DNA of 64,000 nt from Sphingopyxis sp. 113P3 (GTDB lineage Bacteria > Pseudomonadota > Alphaproteobacteria > Sphingomonadales > Sphingomonadaceae). The position numbers and the translations under genes are program-made. The stretch is taken from the NCBI RefSeq assembly GCF_001278035.1, contig NZ_CP009452.1:1087501-1151500 (forward strand), read 5' to 3'. Positions 27,053 to 35,088 of this stretch are shown here, one piece after another (position 1 is the first letter of the stretch; the number at the start of each line of letters is the position of its first letter). The notes below the pieces were generated by a model, which had not been told where the DNA came from, made no database searches, and saw only the letters and a list, made by a program, of their open reading frames with translations.

Positions 27053-27505
27053 TCAATCTGGCTCGACGGCTCCGCTGCGCCTCGAGTCGATGTCGCGCGA
27101 CAGGTCTTTCAAGAAGCGATCCCCGGTCGCCAGCTTCCTGCCGAGCGTTTGCAGGAAGCTCTCGAACCGCTCGACGCCCTTGGCGCGCGCCGACGCCTGG
27201 GCGCTGTCGGGCAAGGGCGGCGTGATGGTCAGCCAGAAGCGGATGAACAGCGATAGCGTCTCGCCGAGAATGGCGAGGTCTTCGTCCATGCCGTCGATCT
27301 GGCGGCCGATCCGGTCCATGCGGTGGGCGAAGACCGCCTCCAGACGTTCCGAAGCGTCGGCCGAGAGGAAGGAGGCGACCGCGGCCTCGATGACGGCGGA
27401 TTTGGAGATGCGCCGCCGCAGCGCCAGGGCCTCGACCTTTTTGAGGAGATCGGGATCGAAATAGACGTTCATGCGGGTCTTGGTCTGCATGGCCAGCCCT
27501 TTCAC
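27053..27505 (-). CDS. CopG/RHH-type regulator between traG and trbB
   Basis: The protein has 150 residues from GTG 27505 (overlapping the traG stop, GTGA), or 145 from ATG 27490. The segment MNVYFDPDLLKKVEALALRRRISKSAVIEAAV is a ribbon-helix-helix domain. A helical C-terminal part has a hydrophobic segment near residues 84-94. It sits in the usual place for the CopG-family protein of Tn4371-type elements. It may autoregulate traG and the trb operon. Confidence 0.87.
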   Translation of the reverse strand: MKGLAMQTKTRMNVYFDPDLLKKVEALALRRRISKSAVIEAAVASFLSADASERLEAVFAHRMDRIGRQIDGMDEDLAILGETLSLFIRFWLTITPPLPDSAQASARAKGVERFESFLQTLGRKLATGDRFLKDLSRDIDSRRSGAVEPD

Positions 27506-29493
27506 AACGCGATGCCGTCGTCCGGGTCCATCGTCGCCTGGCGCGCGACCGATGTGACCCGAAGGCGCAGGGTGCGGGCCTTCGCGGCGTCGAGGTCGGG
27601 TTCGTCGTCGAGGAGGTCGAACTCGCCCACGGCCGGGCGCTCGGGCGGCGTGACCTCCTCGTGTTCGGGCAGTTCCGGCTCACGGCGGATGCCGGCGTTG
27701 GCCGGATCGGCGATGTCGCCGAGCGCACGGCCCGCACTTGCGGCCGCCACTGCGGCGGGAACCGGCAGCGCCGACCAGTCATCGGCGGGGCGGGTCGTCG
27801 CTCGAATCGCGCTTCCAGGTTTCGGCGGCGGGACGATGCGTTCGCGGAATCGCGCATCCTCGTAGTAGCGCGCCTTCTTCGCCCGCACCGGCGGCACGCC
27901 TGCGACCAGCAGCAATTCGTCGGCGGGCGGCAGCTGCATCACCTCGCCGGGGGTGAGCAGCGGCCGGGCCGTCTCCTGCCGCGACACCATCAGATGCCCG
28001 AGCCACGGGGACAGCCGGTGGCCGGCGTAATTGGTGGAATCGCGCAGCTCGGTCGCGGTGCCGAGCGCGTCCGACACCCGCTTGGCGGTGCGCTCGTCGT
28101 TGGTGGCGAAGGCGACGCGCACATGACAATTGTCGAGCACGCTATTGTTCGCGCCATAGGCCTTTTCGATCTGGTTGAGGCTCTGGGCGATCAGGAAGGA
28201 TTTGATGCCGTAGCCGGCCATGAACGCCAGGGCGGACTCGAAGAAATCGAGCCGGCCGAGCGCCGGGAACTCGTCCAGCATCAGCAACAGCCGATGGCGG
28301 TTGCCCGACGTCTTCAGATCTTCGGTCAGCCGCCGTCCGACCTGGTTGAGCAGCAGGCGGATCAGCGGCTTGGTGCGGTTGATGTCGCTGGGCGGGACGA
28401 CGAGATAGAGGCTGACGGGTTTGTCGCTCGTCACCAGATCGGCGATGCGCCAGTCGCAGCGCGCCGTCACCTTGGCCACGACCGGATCGCGGTAGAGGCC
28501 AAGAAACGACATGGCGGTGGAGAGCACGCCCGAGCGTTCGTTGTCGCTCTTGTTCAGCAGTTCGCGGGCCGACGAGGCAATCACGGGATGGACGCCGGCT
28601 TCGCCCAGGTGCGGCGTGTTCATCATGGCGCGCAGCGTCGCCTCGACGGGGCGTTTGGGGTCGGAGAGGAAGTTGGCGACGCCGGCGAGGGTCTTGTCGG
28701 CTTCCGCGTAGAGGACATGCAGGATCGCGCCGACGAGGAGCGAGTGGCTGGTCTTTTCCCAATGATTGCGCTTCTCGAGCGCGCCTTCGGGGTCGACGAG
28801 AATATCGGCGATGTTCTGGACGTCGCGGACTTCCTTGTCGCCGCGCCGCACCTCGAGCAGGGGGTTGTAGGCCGACGAGGCCGGGTCGGTCGGATCGAAC
28901 AACAACACGCGGCCATGGCGGGAGCGGAAGCCGGCGGTCAGGCCCCAATTCTCGCCCTTGATGTCGTGGATGATCGTGCTGCCGGGCCAGGTCAGCAAGG
29001 TCGGCACGACGAGACCTACACCCTTGCCCGATCGGGTCGGCGCGAAGCACAAGACATGCTCCGGGCCGTCGTGCCGGAGATAGTCACGCTCGTAGCGGCC
29101 GAGGACCACGCCGTCGGCGCCGAGCAATCCGGCAGCCCTGATCTCGCCGGGCGCGGCCCAGCGCGCCGAGCCATAGGTGATGACGTTCTTGGCCTCCCGC
29201 GCGCGGATCACCGAGAGGGTGATGGCGACGATGATCGAGATGAAACCGCCCGAGACCGCGACAGTGGCGCCTTCGAGGAAGACTTGGGGCGCATAGGCGT
29301 CGTAGCAATACCACCACCAGAAGAAGAGCGGCGGGTAATATACCGGCCAGCCCGCGACCGCGAACCAGGGCTGGCCGAGCTGCGCCTGAAAGCCCAGACG
29401 CCACGCCGTCCACTCCGTCGCACACCAGATGGCGGTGAGCACGATCGACAGAACCAGGGCGACTTGTCCCCAGAGGATGCGGCTTCCAGACAT
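27502..29493 (-). CDS. traG: Type IV coupling protein TraG (VirD4-like)
   Basis: The protein has 663 residues from ATG 29493. Two or three N-terminal membrane segments are followed by the ATPase domain with Walker A PTRSGKG near 152-158 and Walker B LLLMLDEFPALGR. It carries the relaxase-DNA complex to the type IV channel. The frame stays open for 55 codons upstream of 29493, but that stretch lacks TraG-like sequence. The C-terminal tail is acidic and Pro-rich. Confidence 0.94.
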   Translation of the reverse strand: MSGSRILWGQVALVLSIVLTAIWCATEWTAWRLGFQAQLGQPWFAVAGWPVYYPPLFFWWWYCYDAYAPQVFLEGATVAVSGGFISIIVAITLSVIRAREAKNVITYGSARWAAPGEIRAAGLLGADGVVLGRYERDYLRHDGPEHVLCFAPTRSGKGVGLVVPTLLTWPGSTIIHDIKGENWGLTAGFRSRHGRVLLFDPTDPASSAYNPLLEVRRGDKEVRDVQNIADILVDPEGALEKRNHWEKTSHSLLVGAILHVLYAEADKTLAGVANFLSDPKRPVEATLRAMMNTPHLGEAGVHPVIASSARELLNKSDNERSGVLSTAMSFLGLYRDPVVAKVTARCDWRIADLVTSDKPVSLYLVVPPSDINRTKPLIRLLLNQVGRRLTEDLKTSGNRHRLLLMLDEFPALGRLDFFESALAFMAGYGIKSFLIAQSLNQIEKAYGANNSVLDNCHVRVAFATNDERTAKRVSDALGTATELRDSTNYAGHRLSPWLGHLMVSRQETARPLLTPGEVMQLPPADELLLVAGVPPVRAKKARYYEDARFRERIVPPPKPGSAIRATTRPADDWSALPVPAAVAAASAGRALGDIADPANAGIRREPELPEHEEVTPPERPAVGEFDLLDDEPDLDAAKARTLRLRVTSVARQATMDPDDGIAL

Positions 29494-29671
29494 AAGGCTC
29501 CGATCGGCAAACGAGATGGAGCCGATCAGAGAATATCCGCTTTGCCGAGACGCAACATAAAAACCCGCGCGTCGAGCTTTCGGATGCCATGGCTGACAAA
29601 ACGGAGGGGCACGTCGCGTCGAGCCGGTCGTCATCTGGCCGACGCGCAGCATCGTCACCGCAAAGCTGGCG

Positions 29672-31708
29672 TCACATCGCCAACCCTCTTTGCCGGCCTA
29701 CCTGCCATGAGACCGAACCGCCTTGCACGACGCCGATGACTTCGCGGCCGAGCTGGCGGTCGATGACCGGCCGCCAGGGCACCAGGGTGAACTCGTGGGA
29801 CTTCTCGACGATGGCGAATTTGCCGCTCGCCAGCTGCGTGGTGCCGGTGAAGGCGCCGGTGACGGTCTCGCCATCGGTCGCCATGCGGAACGGCAGCGCC
29901 TTCCTCGTCGCCAGCTCTTCTCCGGCGCGGGCGACGTCCCGGTCGCGCAGGGCGGCGATCAGGTTGCGCCGGTAAGCGATGCGGCCGTCCGGCTGGCGGG
30001 CGGCGTCGCCGTGGTCGAGATGATGATCGCGGCGTCGCTCCATGGCCTCGCGCACCTGGTCGCCGAAGCCCGCGGGCGACAGGTCGGCGGCGCGCGCGCC
30101 GACCAGACGCCGGTCCAGCCAGGTCGCGCCATCCGAGCCGATCTGGCGTTCGAGATCGAAGGTCGAGAGGATGCGGACATTGGCGCGGGCGTTGCGCCCC
30201 GCGTCATGAGCGGCGGCTCTCGCCTCGAAGTCGGTCGGGATACGCCATTGATCGGCGTCGATGCGCTCGACGATCCCGGCGCGGCGCAACGCCTCCAATC
30301 TTCGGACATGGGCGTCGATGAAGCCTTCATGGTCGCCGTTTGGCACACGCCCGTCGAACCGGGCCTGTTCGAGATGGCGGCTCGGCCGGTAGATGCCGTT
30401 CGCGGTCATGCCGGCGATCGCGCGGTCGGATGGGCGTGGGGCGGCGTCGGGCGCCCCTATCTCGACGATGCTGCCGATGCCGGCGTCTTCGACGCGAGCC
30501 GGGTCGATCCCGGAGACATGGTGCGTGCGTCCATCGATGCCATCGACGACCAGCGTCAGGGTCTCGCCGAGTTCGTCCGAGAGGCCCTTGTCGATGAGGC
30601 GGCCGACGATCGGCGAGGCCGGCGCCGCGTCATGGATCTGGAAGCTCATCGGGTCGCGCTCGGCGCCCTCGGCCCGCAGCGCCCGTTGCATGGTGCGGAT
30701 GATGTCGCCGCGCTCGCCCATCTCGCGCAAGGTCGGCTCGAGCCGGTCGCTCAATTCCCAGACGCCGGGCGCATGTTCGGTCGCAAGGCCCATGTCGCCG
30801 AGCTTGCCCAGGCGGCGCAGGCGCAGCGTTCGGTCGGACTGGCCGCGAAGGTCGCCCGGCTCCTGACGCAGGTCGATGAGCCGGTCCTCGGCTTCGGCGA
30901 TCAAGGCCCGGTCGATCCGGGTCAGCCGATCCTGATCGAGTTCGGCGAGGAGCTTGCGGCGCTGCTCGATCTCGGTGACGGGACCGAGTTCGAGCGTCGC
31001 CCGTTCGCTCGCCCGCTCGCGGATGCCGCCGGCGAGATAGTCGCCATTGATGACGAGATCCTCGCCCAGGTCATCGCGGCCATTGACGATGACATGGACA
31101 TGCGGATGGCCGGTGTTGTGGTGGTTCACCGCGACCCAATCGAGCTGCGTGCCGAGATCGGTTTCGAGCCGGGCCATCAGATCGCGGGTATAGCCGGTGA
31201 GGTCGGCCAGCTCGGCGGCGTCTTCCGGCGAGACGATGAACCGGAACTGGTGGCGATCGTCCTGGCCGCGATCGAGAAAGGCTCGCGGATCGGCCCGGTC
31301 CTCCGTCGCCGAGTAGAGGCGGCCGCGTTCGCCGTCGCGGGCCGTGCCGTCGCGCTGTATGTAGCGCAGGTGGGCGGCGGCTTTGCCGCTGCGGCCAGCG
31401 AGACGTACCGAGCGGGATTTGACGATGACGCGCCGGCTTCCGGGCTGGCGATGACTCCAACCGTTCATCAGATTGCGGCCGCGCACGAAGGATGCCCCGC
31501 GCCCGCGCTGCACGCCGCGGCCGGAGGCGACGAGCTTCGCTGACCGACCGGCGCCCCCCTTCGCGGTCCGGCTCCGGCCGTGGCCTGACTGCTGCTGCCG
31601 GACGATCTTGCGGACCTTGCTGAGGAAGCTCTTCGCCTGGCCCGTCTTGGCGCCGCCGGAGCGGATGCGGCCGGGCCGGGGCCGAAAGCGATTGTCGTCC
31701 TCGCTCAT
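29672..31708 (-). CDS. Relaxase / VirD2-type mobilisation nuclease with DUF3363
   Basis: This 678-residue protein has a basic N-terminal arm, a candidate catalytic Tyr in HLRYIQRDG (Tyr116), and a three-His metal motif in HNTGHPHVHVIVNG (His201, 203, 205). The C-terminal two thirds are a DUF3363 region, typical of the relaxase of Tn4371-like ICEs (RlxS group). It nicks oriT and pilots the strand into the recipient. The 292-bp gap upstream is the best place for oriT. Confidence 0.92.
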   Translation of the reverse strand: MSEDDNRFRPRPGRIRSGGAKTGQAKSFLSKVRKIVRQQQSGHGRSRTAKGGAGRSAKLVASGRGVQRGRGASFVRGRNLMNGWSHRQPGSRRVIVKSRSVRLAGRSGKAAAHLRYIQRDGTARDGERGRLYSATEDRADPRAFLDRGQDDRHQFRFIVSPEDAAELADLTGYTRDLMARLETDLGTQLDWVAVNHHNTGHPHVHVIVNGRDDLGEDLVINGDYLAGGIRERASERATLELGPVTEIEQRRKLLAELDQDRLTRIDRALIAEAEDRLIDLRQEPGDLRGQSDRTLRLRRLGKLGDMGLATEHAPGVWELSDRLEPTLREMGERGDIIRTMQRALRAEGAERDPMSFQIHDAAPASPIVGRLIDKGLSDELGETLTLVVDGIDGRTHHVSGIDPARVEDAGIGSIVEIGAPDAAPRPSDRAIAGMTANGIYRPSRHLEQARFDGRVPNGDHEGFIDAHVRRLEALRRAGIVERIDADQWRIPTDFEARAAAHDAGRNARANVRILSTFDLERQIGSDGATWLDRRLVGARAADLSPAGFGDQVREAMERRRDHHLDHGDAARQPDGRIAYRRNLIAALRDRDVARAGEELATRKALPFRMATDGETVTGAFTGTTQLASGKFAIVEKSHEFTLVPWRPVIDRQLGREVIGVVQGGSVSWQVGRQRGLAM

Positions 31709-32000
31709 GGCCGTCGATTCCGCCGAGGCCGCCGATATTGGGCAAGAGTGCCGTGAGATTCTCGGAAATTGCGGGCGTTATCGCTGGGCGCGGCACTGCG
31801 CCCTTTCCGCGGCAGTGCCGCCCCAAACAGTGTGCAGACAAGGGCTTGGCCCCCGGATGGACCCCATGGGGTGCCGTCCGCTTTAATCTTGCCCTCCCGC
31901 CTTCCTGCCTGTTTCGCCCCTTCTGCCGGGGCATGAGACCGTCGCCAGCCCCAACCCCTGCACACCGGAACCTCCCGCCAAGCGGACACGATTGCGAGCC
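31709..32000. other. Gene-free gap upstream of the relaxase, candidate oriT region
   Basis: I see no convincing gene here. It contains a perfect 9-bp stem, CGGCACTGC (31791-31799) and GCAGTGCCG (31812-31820), with a 12-base loop. It also holds a perfect 12-bp palindrome, ACCCCATGGGGT (31861-31872). Inverted repeats beside the relaxase gene fit an origin of transfer. No match to the ATCCTG nick consensus of IncP-type relaxases was seen, so the call is tentative. Confidence 0.35.
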
Positions 32001-32717
32001 TCATGGCTGCCGTTCCGTGTCCGCCCGTGCGACGAACAGACCGCCGGACTGCGGCGCGATGGCGGAAACATCGCGCACGCCCGGCGTCGTATCAGCGTCA
32101 TTGGAGGTGCGTTCGGCCGGCGAAGGACCGGCCGCCGTTGCGTGCGCCGACGGTGCGACGAACAGCGGCGCGCGGGTCCAGGCCAGCGGGTCGGCGGTGG
32201 CGATCAGGATCGGTGCGGATGCGTCGCCATCGCCGAGTGACGGCGCGACGGTGGCGACATAGGCGCGTGTTTCGGCCGGCAGAGGACGGCCCTTCAGCCA
32301 GTCCTCGTAACGTCCAGGACCGGCGTTATAGGCCGCGATCCAGCCGGGCGAGCCATAGCGGTCATGCAGCTCGCGGATATAGGCCGCACCCGCGATGATG
32401 TTGTCGCGCAGATCGTAAGGATCAGCGCCAAGGCGGTAGCGATCACGCAAGCCCGCCCATGTCGCCGGCATGATCTGCATCAGACCCATCGCGCCCTTGG
32501 GCGAGACCGCGCGGGGATCGCCGTTGCTCTCGGCCTTCATCACCGCGCGTATCCATGCCGCGGGAAGCGCGAAGCGCTGCGCCGCCTCTGCGATGAGTTC
32601 GCCGAAAGGATCGCGGGCGGGCGAAGCGGCGATGCTCGACGGCTGCGCCAGGACCGGGACCGCGAGCCCGCAACCGCACGTCAGGCCGACAAGGAGAAGG
32701 AGTGAGGTCCGCCGCAT
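32001..32717 (-). CDS. Lytic transglycosylase (VirB1/TrbN-like)
   Basis: The protein has 238 residues from ATG 32717, which is preferred over the upstream ATG because it begins directly with a signal peptide (MRRTSLLLLVGLTCGCG, cleavage after VLA). The SLT/lysozyme-like domain shows the catalytic Glu in RAVMKAESNGD and the motifs GLMQIMPATW and AYNAGPGRYEDWL. It opens peptidoglycan locally for the transfer apparatus. The C-terminal about 80 residues are low-complexity. Confidence 0.92.
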   Translation of the reverse strand: MRRTSLLLLVGLTCGCGLAVPVLAQPSSIAASPARDPFGELIAEAAQRFALPAAWIRAVMKAESNGDPRAVSPKGAMGLMQIMPATWAGLRDRYRLGADPYDLRDNIIAGAAYIRELHDRYGSPGWIAAYNAGPGRYEDWLKGRPLPAETRAYVATVAPSLGDGDASAPILIATADPLAWTRAPLFVAPSAHATAAGPSPAERTSNDADTTPGVRDVSAIAPQSGGLFVARADTERQP

Positions 32718-32721
32718 CGCG

Positions 32722-33057
32722 TCAGTCCTTCCCGTCACGCTTCTGCGGACGGCTCCAGTGCAGCGACCAGGCGCTGCCCGCGTCGTCGTCGCGGAACAGA
32801 TTGGCGCGGATCGGCTGCGGCAAGGCCGGATCGTCGATCAGGAAAGCGATGTATTCGCCGGCGCGTTCGCCGGTGCGCTTCCAGCCCGCGCCGATCTCCG
32901 GGCCATCGTCATTGCCTTGATGAAGGCGATAGTCCGGGGCGTTCTCCGTATCCGAGGACTCGGCGGGGACAACAGTGACTTCGCAGTAGAGCGTGAGGGT
33001 GTGGACGCGCCCGACAAAGCCGGACTGCTGACGGGTGAAGGTGCCGATCTGCGACAT
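32722..33057 (-). CDS. DUF736 protein (first copy)
   Basis: The 111-residue protein starts at ATG 33057 (MSQIGTFTRQQSGFVGRV). DUF736 proteins are small beta-rich proteins found almost only on alphaproteobacterial plasmids and ICEs; the function is unknown. A second, more distant copy lies at 38331-38651. The lytic transglycosylase start is 4 bp past its stop. Confidence 0.88.
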   Translation of the reverse strand: MSQIGTFTRQQSGFVGRVHTLTLYCEVTVVPAESSDTENAPDYRLHQGNDDGPEIGAGWKRTGERAGEYIAFLIDDPALPQPIRANLFRDDDAGSAWSLHWSRPQKRDGKD

Positions 33058-33123
33058 GATGGTCTCCATGGCGGTGGTGTTGGAAAGCCGTCGGCGGGCA
33101 CCGCTCCCGACGACGGGAAGCGG

Positions 33124-33669
33124 TCAGCGCGTCGTCGCGCGCCAGACGAAGCGGCCATCGCCGTCCTCGTCGGTGTAGAGTGGGCTCGCCTTGCCGATGA
33201 CGGTGCGCGCCGGAAGCGGGCCGAAATAACGGCCGTCCAGGCTGTCGCGGACATCGGGGTTCATCAGGAAAACCTGCCCATCGCCGATGCGCCGGCAGCC
33301 TTGCCAGACCGGCAGCGGACGGCCGAGTCGGTCGCGGTCGAGCGCCCGTCCAAGCGGCACGGCGTCGACGGTCACGACGTCCCCGGTGCGGCAGACCTGC
33401 TGGCCGGGAAGGCCCATGACGCGCTTCATCAGCGGCACGTTGCGGCCGATATAGCCGCGACCGACGATGAAGTCGGAGAGCGGCTTGTCCGGGAGGGCGG
33501 CGACCAGATCGCCAACCGTCAGAGGGTGCGGCGGGGCGAGGTCATAGAGGCCGATCGGCGCGCTGGCCGAGGCGTTCCAGACGAGGCGCGGTGCGATCGG
33601 GACGAAGGCGGCGATGGCGACGCCCATCGTCACGACATAGGTCGTCATGACATAGCCGAAGCGGGTCAT
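33124..33669 (-). CDS. traF: S26-type conjugal pilin peptidase TraF
   Basis: The protein has 181 residues from ATG 33669 (ATGA overlap with DUF2840). An N-terminal membrane segment is followed by the signal-peptidase I motifs: catalytic Ser in SASAPIGLY (about residue 36) and catalytic Lys in MKRVMGLPG. TraF processes and cyclises the TrbC pilin in RP4-type systems. It is encoded in the rep-par side of the element as in Tn4371. Confidence 0.93.
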   Translation of the reverse strand: MTRFGYVMTTYVVTMGVAIAAFVPIAPRLVWNASASAPIGLYDLAPPHPLTVGDLVAALPDKPLSDFIVGRGYIGRNVPLMKRVMGLPGQQVCRTGDVVTVDAVPLGRALDRDRLGRPLPVWQGCRRIGDGQVFLMNPDVRDSLDGRYFGPLPARTVIGKASPLYTDEDGDGRFVWRATTR

Positions 33670-34187
33670 AGCCCGATCTCCCGCCGCCGGAGCCATGCCG
33701 CGTGGCGCTCCAGCGTGTAGGCGCGCGGCTCATGGCCCGCGCCGATCCGGTTGCCGACATGACGCCAGTGATCGGGAGCCACGTCGCAGGCGTCGATGCC
33801 GAGGGCTTCCACAGCGTCGATGTGGCGAAGCACCTGTTCGACCTTGGGCCAGCCCTCGATCTTCAGCAGGATGTCGCCGCCGGGGCGCACGAAGGGCAGC
33901 GTCTGGTAGGCTTCGCCTGGCGCGACGGCGCGCGCGATGTCGATGCGCGAGATGATCGTGCCGAAGTCGTTGGCGGCCCAACGCACGAAGGCGAAGAGGC
34001 TGCCCGGCCGGAAGGAGAAGACGCGGCGGCGGCGATCTAGCACCTGTTCATGGGCTTCGTGGCCGAACCTGATCCAGTTCTCGATCCGCTTCTCGACATG
34101 TGTCAGCTCGACATGGGTGAGACTGTCGGCGCGATGCGCGCGCGGCATGGGGCCGCCCTGCGCGCGGGAAACCGCGGCGTCGGTCAT
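33666..34187 (-). CDS. DUF2840 protein
   Basis: The 173-residue protein has the DUF2840 features THVELTHVEKRIENWIRFG and FVRWAANDFGTIISRIDI. The family is specific to conjugative elements and has no proven role. It is coupled to both neighbours by ATGA overlaps in the parA-RHH-DUF2840-traF operon. Confidence 0.87.
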   Translation of the reverse strand: MTDAAVSRAQGGPMPRAHRADSLTHVELTHVEKRIENWIRFGHEAHEQVLDRRRRVFSFRPGSLFAFVRWAANDFGTIISRIDIARAVAPGEAYQTLPFVRPGGDILLKIEGWPKVEQVLRHIDAVEALGIDACDVAPDHWRHVGNRIGAGHEPRAYTLERHAAWLRRREIGL

Positions 34188-34438
34188 GATGGGTCTCCTT
34201 CAGCGGTCGGGGGAAATTCGCGCGCGAGCAGCTCGCGCAGCATGTCGGCGACTGTGACGCCGCGAGCGAACGCGGCGATCTTGATCCGGCCGCGCAGCGC
34301 CGGCGTCACGTCGATGGTCAGCCGGGCGGTGTAGCCGCCGGCGCCGGCATCGCGCGGCGGGTTGTCGGCCGCCCTGACCCAGCGCTCGGGATCGGCGGGC
34401 CGGGAGGCGAAGCCATTGCGGGACGAGCGCCCGTTCAT
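34184..34438 (-). CDS. Small ribbon-helix-helix protein, ParG-like partition partner
   Basis: The protein has 84 residues from ATG 34438, overlapping the parA stop (ATGA). After a disordered N-terminus it has an RHH-like core (ARLTIDVTPALRGRIKIAAFARGVTVADMLRELLAREF). A small RHH protein directly after parA is the usual centromere-binding and autoregulatory partner in type Ib-like partition cassettes. Confidence 0.8.
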   Translation of the reverse strand: MNGRSSRNGFASRPADPERWVRAADNPPRDAGAGGYTARLTIDVTPALRGRIKIAAFARGVTVADMLRELLAREFPPTAEGDPS

Positions 34439-35088
34439 CGCGCCGCCCTCCCGATGCTCAAGCACTCGATCGCATCCGCCAGCGCCGCGATCTCGCGCGC
34501 GGCGGGCGTGGCGTCGTCCAGTTCGGAGACGAGTTGGCCGGACTGCGCGGCGGCCGCGAAGGCGACGCGCTGGCCGATGGTGGCGGCGAGGACGGGAGGA
34601 TCGTGATCGGCCAGGGTCGCGGCCGTCTCGCGGGCGAGCACGGTGCGCGCGCCGCAACGATTGAGCACGAAGCGCGCGACCAGCTCCGGCCGGTAGATGC
34701 GCGCCTCGCCGATGAGCGCCAGCATCTCGGCGGAGGCCCAGCCGTCGAGGGGCGATGGCTGCACCGGGATCAGCACCAGGTCGGCGGCGAGCAGCGCCGA
34801 ACGCATCAGGCTGGCGACGCGGGGCGGCCCGTCGATCACGATCATGTCGGCGTCACGGGCCAGTTCCGGCGCTTCCCGGTGCAGCGTATCGTGGGCGAGG
34901 CCGACGACGCCGAAGGCGCGAGCCAAGCCCTCACGGCTGCGTTGCTGCGACCAGTCCAGCGCCGAGCCTTGCGGGTCCGCGTCAATCAGGGTGACGCGCT
35001 TGCCCTGGCTCGCCCAAACGCCCGCGAGGTTCAGCGCCAGCGTCGTCTTGCCGACGCCGCCCTTCTGGTTGAGGAGCGCGACGATCAT
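34435..35088 (-). CDS. parA: ParA partition ATPase
   Basis: The 217-residue Walker-type ATPase has the deviant Walker A KGGVGKTT (residues 9-16), LIDADPQGSALDW and VIDGPPRVASLMRSALLAADLVLIPVQPSP (Walker B region). It is of the short plasmid ParA type without an N-terminal HTH. It is coupled to repA by ATGA. It should maintain the excised circular form of the element. Confidence 0.93.
   Translation of the reverse strand: MIVALLNQKGGVGKTTLALNLAGVWASQGKRVTLIDADPQGSALDWSQQRSREGLARAFGVVGLAHDTLHREAPELARDADMIVIDGPPRVASLMRSALLAADLVLIPVQPSPLDGWASAEMLALIGEARIYRPELVARFVLNRCGARTVLARETAATLADHDPPVLAATIGQRVAFAAAAQSGQLVSELDDATPAAREIAALADAIECLSIGRAAR

Noticed and set aside
31705..32004. 99-residue minus-strand frame between relaxase and transglycosylase
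   Set aside because: No family resemblance and unusual composition; the interval fits a noncoding oriT-like region better.
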